Source of the DNA: Oscillospiraceae bacterium
GTDB lineage: Bacteria; Bacillota; Clostridia; Oscillospirales; Ruminococcaceae
Direction: 5' to 3'
DNA length: 64,000 bases
Assembly (NCBI GenBank): GCA_017847835.1
Contig: JAGASH010000007.1
Location: 62,001-126,000 of the forward strand
This document shows, piece by piece, positions 61,958 through 64,000 of the stretch. The translations under genes were made by a program, and so were the position numbers. Under the pieces are notes generated by a model. That model was given only the letters and a program-made list of their open reading frames with translations, was not told the origin of the DNA and made no database searches. Each line of letters opens with the position of its first letter. Position 1 is the stretch's first letter.

Positions 61958-63328
61958 ATGAAAAATTTATCGCTTGTTAAACTGTTTACGGCGCTGTTTA
62001 TTTTTGCCGTCTTTATGTTTGTTTTCAATATCGCGGGAACCGTCGAAGGGCTTCCCGTGGTGAAGGAAACGGTTCCCGAGCCTGTCGAACAGCCGCAGCA
62101 CGCAGCAGGTACAACCGACTTTATTATGTCGGACAACCAGATTGACAGCTCGGAAAACTCCCTGAAAATAGAAACGCTTTCTTTCGGTACTCCGTCGCTT
62201 TGTTATACTCCCGTTTACTCCGTCTACAAGCCAAGCGAGCTTGTTTCGGAGCTTGAAGGCTCGGATATTGAAACAAGCTCCTCGTCAAGCTCCAAGGATA
62301 CCGTTACGATAATTGACGATTACATACCCGAAAGCTCGTCTTCGTCAAGCTCGTCAAGCACAACAAGTTCATCGAGTTCATCAAGTTCGTCAAGTTCGTC
62401 AAGCTCGTCTAGCTCGTCAAGTTCATCGAGTTCATCAAGTTCGTCAAGCTCGTCTAGCTCGTCAAGTTCATCGAGTTCATCGAGTTCAACAATTTCGTCA
62501 AGACCTGTTCCCGAAAAGCCTGCTGATGATGAAACTCTCACGGTGAACGACAACGGAACAATCGTTTCGGGAAGCTCGCTTGACATTATTTCGAGCATTG
62601 TCGCAAACGAAATCGGAAACTCTTTCGCGCCCGAAGCAATCAAGGCGCAGGCTGTCGCGGCATACACCTATGTGAGATTTTTCAACGACCGCGGTCAGTC
62701 ACCGAGCGTTATTCTGAGCAGCAATGTGAACGACTCAACAAGGTTGCTCGTTCAGTCGGTTCTCGGTGAGGCGGTTTACTATGACGGCGAGATAATTCAG
62801 GCGGTTTATTCCGCGTCCTCGGCAGGCTATTCAGCTTCCAGCAAGTCCGTCTGGGGCACAAATTATCCGTATCTGCAAAGCGTTTTCTGCGAGCTTGACA
62901 AGGATTACGACCCGAATTACGGCAGAACAAAAACCTTCTCTTCAAGCGATTTAAAGTCCCGCGTATACAATAAAACGGGCATTTCCCTCAGCGGAAACCC
63001 CGAAAACTGGTTTGTGATAGACGGACGCGTTGACGGAAAATACGTCAGCTCAATGAGTATCGGCGGAAATCACGCTTACGTCAGCGACGGCAAAACCGTG
63101 AATATCACCGGCCGCGTTTTCCGCGAAAAGATAATGAGCTTTGATATCCGCTCTACCGCTTTCGATATCGAATACAACCCCTCGACAGACGAGTTTACCT
63201 TCACTACATACGGCTACGGTCACGGCGTGGGAATGAGCCAGAACGGCGCAAACAACCTCGCGAAATACTGGGGCTGGGATTATCGGAAAATTCTGGAGTA
63301 CTATTACACAGGCGCATACGTTGCATAA
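61958..63328 (+). CDS. SpoIID/LytB-domain peptidoglycan lytic protein with poly-serine tract
   Basis: A 456-residue protein. A membrane anchor (about 7-28, KLFTALFIFAVFMFVFNIAG) is followed by an extracellular stalk that includes about 50 almost uninterrupted serines (about residues 125-180). The SpoIID domain fills the C-terminal about 250 residues: IISSIVANEIGNSFAPEAIK with the catalytic-type Glu, AQAVAAYTYVRF, and the late YGYGHGVGMSQNGANNLA. SpoIID enzymes are lytic transglycosylases, best known from engulfment in sporulation. Its link to three sortases suggests a surface-assembly role instead. A terminator follows. Confidence 0.9.
   Translation: MKNLSLVKLFTALFIFAVFMFVFNIAGTVEGLPVVKETVPEPVEQPQHAAGTTDFIMSDNQIDSSENSLKIETLSFGTPSLCYTPVYSVYKPSELVSELEGSDIETSSSSSSKDTVTIIDDYIPESSSSSSSSSTTSSSSSSSSSSSSSSSSSSSSSSSSSSSSSSSSSSSSSSSSSTISSRPVPEKPADDETLTVNDNGTIVSGSSLDIISSIVANEIGNSFAPEAIKAQAVAAYTYVRFFNDRGQSPSVILSSNVNDSTRLLVQSVLGEAVYYDGEIIQAVYSASSAGYSASSKSVWGTNYPYLQSVFCELDKDYDPNYGRTKTFSSSDLKSRVYNKTGISLSGNPENWFVIDGRVDGKYVSSMSIGGNHAYVSDGKTVNITGRVFREKIMSFDIRSTAFDIEYNPSTDEFTFTTYGYGHGVGMSQNGANNLAKYWGWDYRKILEYYYTGAYVA
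62329..62501 (+). repeat. Serine-codon minisatellite in the SpoIID-like gene
   Basis: A tract of TCN and AGY codons in which a 45-base pattern recurs about one and a half to two times (for example TCGTCTAGCTCGTCAAG followed by TTCATCGAGTTCATCAAG). The mixed serine codons suggest repeat expansion followed by drift. Length change in multiples of three would alter only the stalk length. Confidence 0.8.
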
Positions 63329-63333
63329 GAAAT

Positions 63334-63364
63334 ACCCCTCGAAACTAATCGAGGGGTTCTTTTT
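63334..63364 (+). terminator. Intrinsic terminator of the sortase/SpoIID operon
   Basis: A 9-bp stem ACCCCTCGA/TCGAGGGGT (63334-63342 and 63349-63357) followed by TCTTTTT. Confidence 0.85.
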
Positions 63365-63366
63365 GC

Positions 63367-63516
63367 TTATTGCCGAAGATAAATTCCCTGCTCCTCGAGA
63401 TAATCCTCGAGCTCCTGCTTCATATCCCAGATTTTCTCTTCATTCTCCTTGATTTGTTCGTCTGTTAATTTAGGAGAATTTTTGTTCTCGGCAGCATTTT
63501 TTTCTTTTTCGTCCAT
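63367..63516 (-). CDS. 49-residue acidic helical miniprotein
   Basis: An ATG at 63516 with a perfect AGGAGG site 6 bases upstream opens 49 codons on the minus strand. The product begins MDEKEKNAAENKN, is highly charged, and its second half (KIWDMKQELEDYLEEQG) looks like an amphipathic helix. No cysteine, signal or membrane segment. I do not recognise the family. It has its own promoter and converges on the terminator of the sortase operon. Confidence 0.75.
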   Translation of the reverse strand: MDEKEKNAAENKNSPKLTDEQIKENEEKIWDMKQELEDYLEEQGIYLRQ

Positions 63517-63536
63517 AAGAACACCTCCTCAGATTT

Positions 63537-63566
63537 ATTTTAACATAAACCCGAGGAGGTTGTCAA
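63537..63566 (-). promoter_or_regulatory. Promoter of the acidic miniprotein gene
   Basis: On the minus strand TTGACA (63561-63566), an 18-base spacer and TAAAAT (63537-63542). An inverted repeat ACCTCCTC/GAGGAGGT (63524-63531 and 63552-63559) brackets the -10 and includes the ribosome site. Confidence 0.65.
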
Positions 63567-63598
63567 CAGTTTTTTTACATTTTAAGGAAAAATATCAA

Positions 63599-64000
63599 TC
63601 AAACGAAGCCGACAATCGATGAAACGAGAATTACAACCATACAAACGGGAACAACAAACTTGATTACAATGTCGTACATCTTCTTTGCCTTAAACTTACC
63701 CGAACTTTCAACTTCGTCCGAAACATACTTCGGTTTTACGATAAAGCCAACCAGAATTGCCGTTATAAGCGCTACAATCGGCATCATAATATTGTTGCTG
63801 ATGAAATCGAAGAAGCTCAGAATATCCTTTCCGAGTATCGTAAATCCTGACCAGACGCCGTTTCCGAGCGACGAGGGTATTGCCATAGCAAACGAGATAA
63901 TCATAACTCCCACGCAGATTTTCTTTCTGCCCCAGTGGAATTTGTCCGAGATAATAGAAACTATCGTTTCCATAAGCGAAATAGCCGAGGTGAGAGCCGC
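63599..64000 (-). CDS. Sodium-dependent SLC6/NSS-family transporter (C-terminal part, cut by window edge)
   Basis: The last 133 codons of a gene that enters from the right edge; the frame stays open to 64000. AALTSAISLMETIVSIISD is the typical SNF/NSS motif around transmembrane helix 8. Further helices are VGVMIISFAMAIPSSLG, IMMPIVALITAILVGFIV and IVIKFVVPVCMVVILVSSI. The family imports amino acids with sodium; the substrate is unknown. The C-terminal linker FKAKKMYDIVIK is cytoplasmic. Confidence 0.88.
   Translation of the reverse strand, partial: AALTSAISLMETIVSIISDKFHWGRKKICVGVMIISFAMAIPSSLGNGVWSGFTILGKDILSFFDFISNNIMMPIVALITAILVGFIVKPKYVSDEVESSGKFKAKKMYDIVIKFVVPVCMVVILVSSIVGFV

Noticed and set aside
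62329..62501. Regular repeats that might suggest a CRISPR array
   Set aside because: The units are contiguous serine codons inside an open frame, with no spacers and no cas genes.

Overview
The window looks like chromosomal DNA of a Gram-positive, probably spore-forming anaerobe of the class Clostridia, most like the Oscillospiraceae/Ruminococcaceae. The reasons are purine-rich Shine-Dalgarno sequences, many near-consensus SigA promoters with 17-base spacers, class B sortases, a SpoIID-like protein, a rhodanese-less ThiI beside a NifS-type desulfurase, and a purine pathway that uses a PurO-type IMP cyclohydrolase. The species cannot be named from the sequence alone. Almost all of the window is ordinary core genome. 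There is no prophage, CRISPR array, rRNA operon or intact insertion sequence.

Layout. 1-4.7 kb (minus): miaB (cut by the window edge), comF, recD2, a small membrane protein and prmA. 4.8-8.2 kb (minus): ilvB-ilvH-ilvC under a perfect-consensus promoter. 8.2-9.6 kb (minus): an M23 peptidase with a coiled coil. 10.0-11.4 kb (plus): gdhA, followed by about 300 bases of stacked palindromes. 11.8-20.4 kb (minus): a purine operon read as purE-purC-purF2-purF-purM-(unknown)-purN-purO-purH. It is preceded by a leader with a short upstream ORF whose stop codon sits in an intrinsic terminator. 20.5-21.6 kb (minus): an HD-domain protein and a membrane protein. 21.8-28.2 kb (plus): a CTG-initiated lipoprotein, a MITE-like element, a tubulin-like protein and a membrane transglutaminase. 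28.3-29.2 kb (plus): a DHH phosphoesterase.

29.3-33.4 kb (minus): trmO, a TetM/EF-G-like GTPase fused to a Rae1/YacP-type NYN nuclease domain, an AcpS-like protein that has lost its metal ligands, and a membrane protein. 33.7-40.1 kb (plus): proB-proA, two surface proteins, an ABC-F ATPase and a small membrane protein. 40.2-46.0 kb (plus): an SPFH/zinc-ribbon protein, then pth-mfd and a small Cys-rich membrane protein. 46.1-48.0 kb (minus): GNAT acetyltransferase, amidohydrolase, acylphosphatase and tRNA-Pro. 48.1-55.0 kb (plus): MATE exporter, short methionine synthase, PutP, TerD, a 47-residue membrane peptide and a YbaK-type deacylase. 55.1-55.6 kb (minus): a 48-residue Cys/Gly-rich peptide behind a long leader and a helically phased repeat array. 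55.7-63.3 kb (plus): NifS-ThiI, CinA/PncC, three tandem class B sortases and a SpoIID-like protein with a long poly-serine tract. The window ends inside an SLC6-type transporter gene.

The most unusual item is the ribosome-GTPase/A-site-nuclease fusion at 29930-32425. Next come the purE leader with its mini-ORF, the second PurF without its glutaminase cysteine, the phased array upstream of the Cys-rich peptide, and the tubulin-like/transglutaminase locus.
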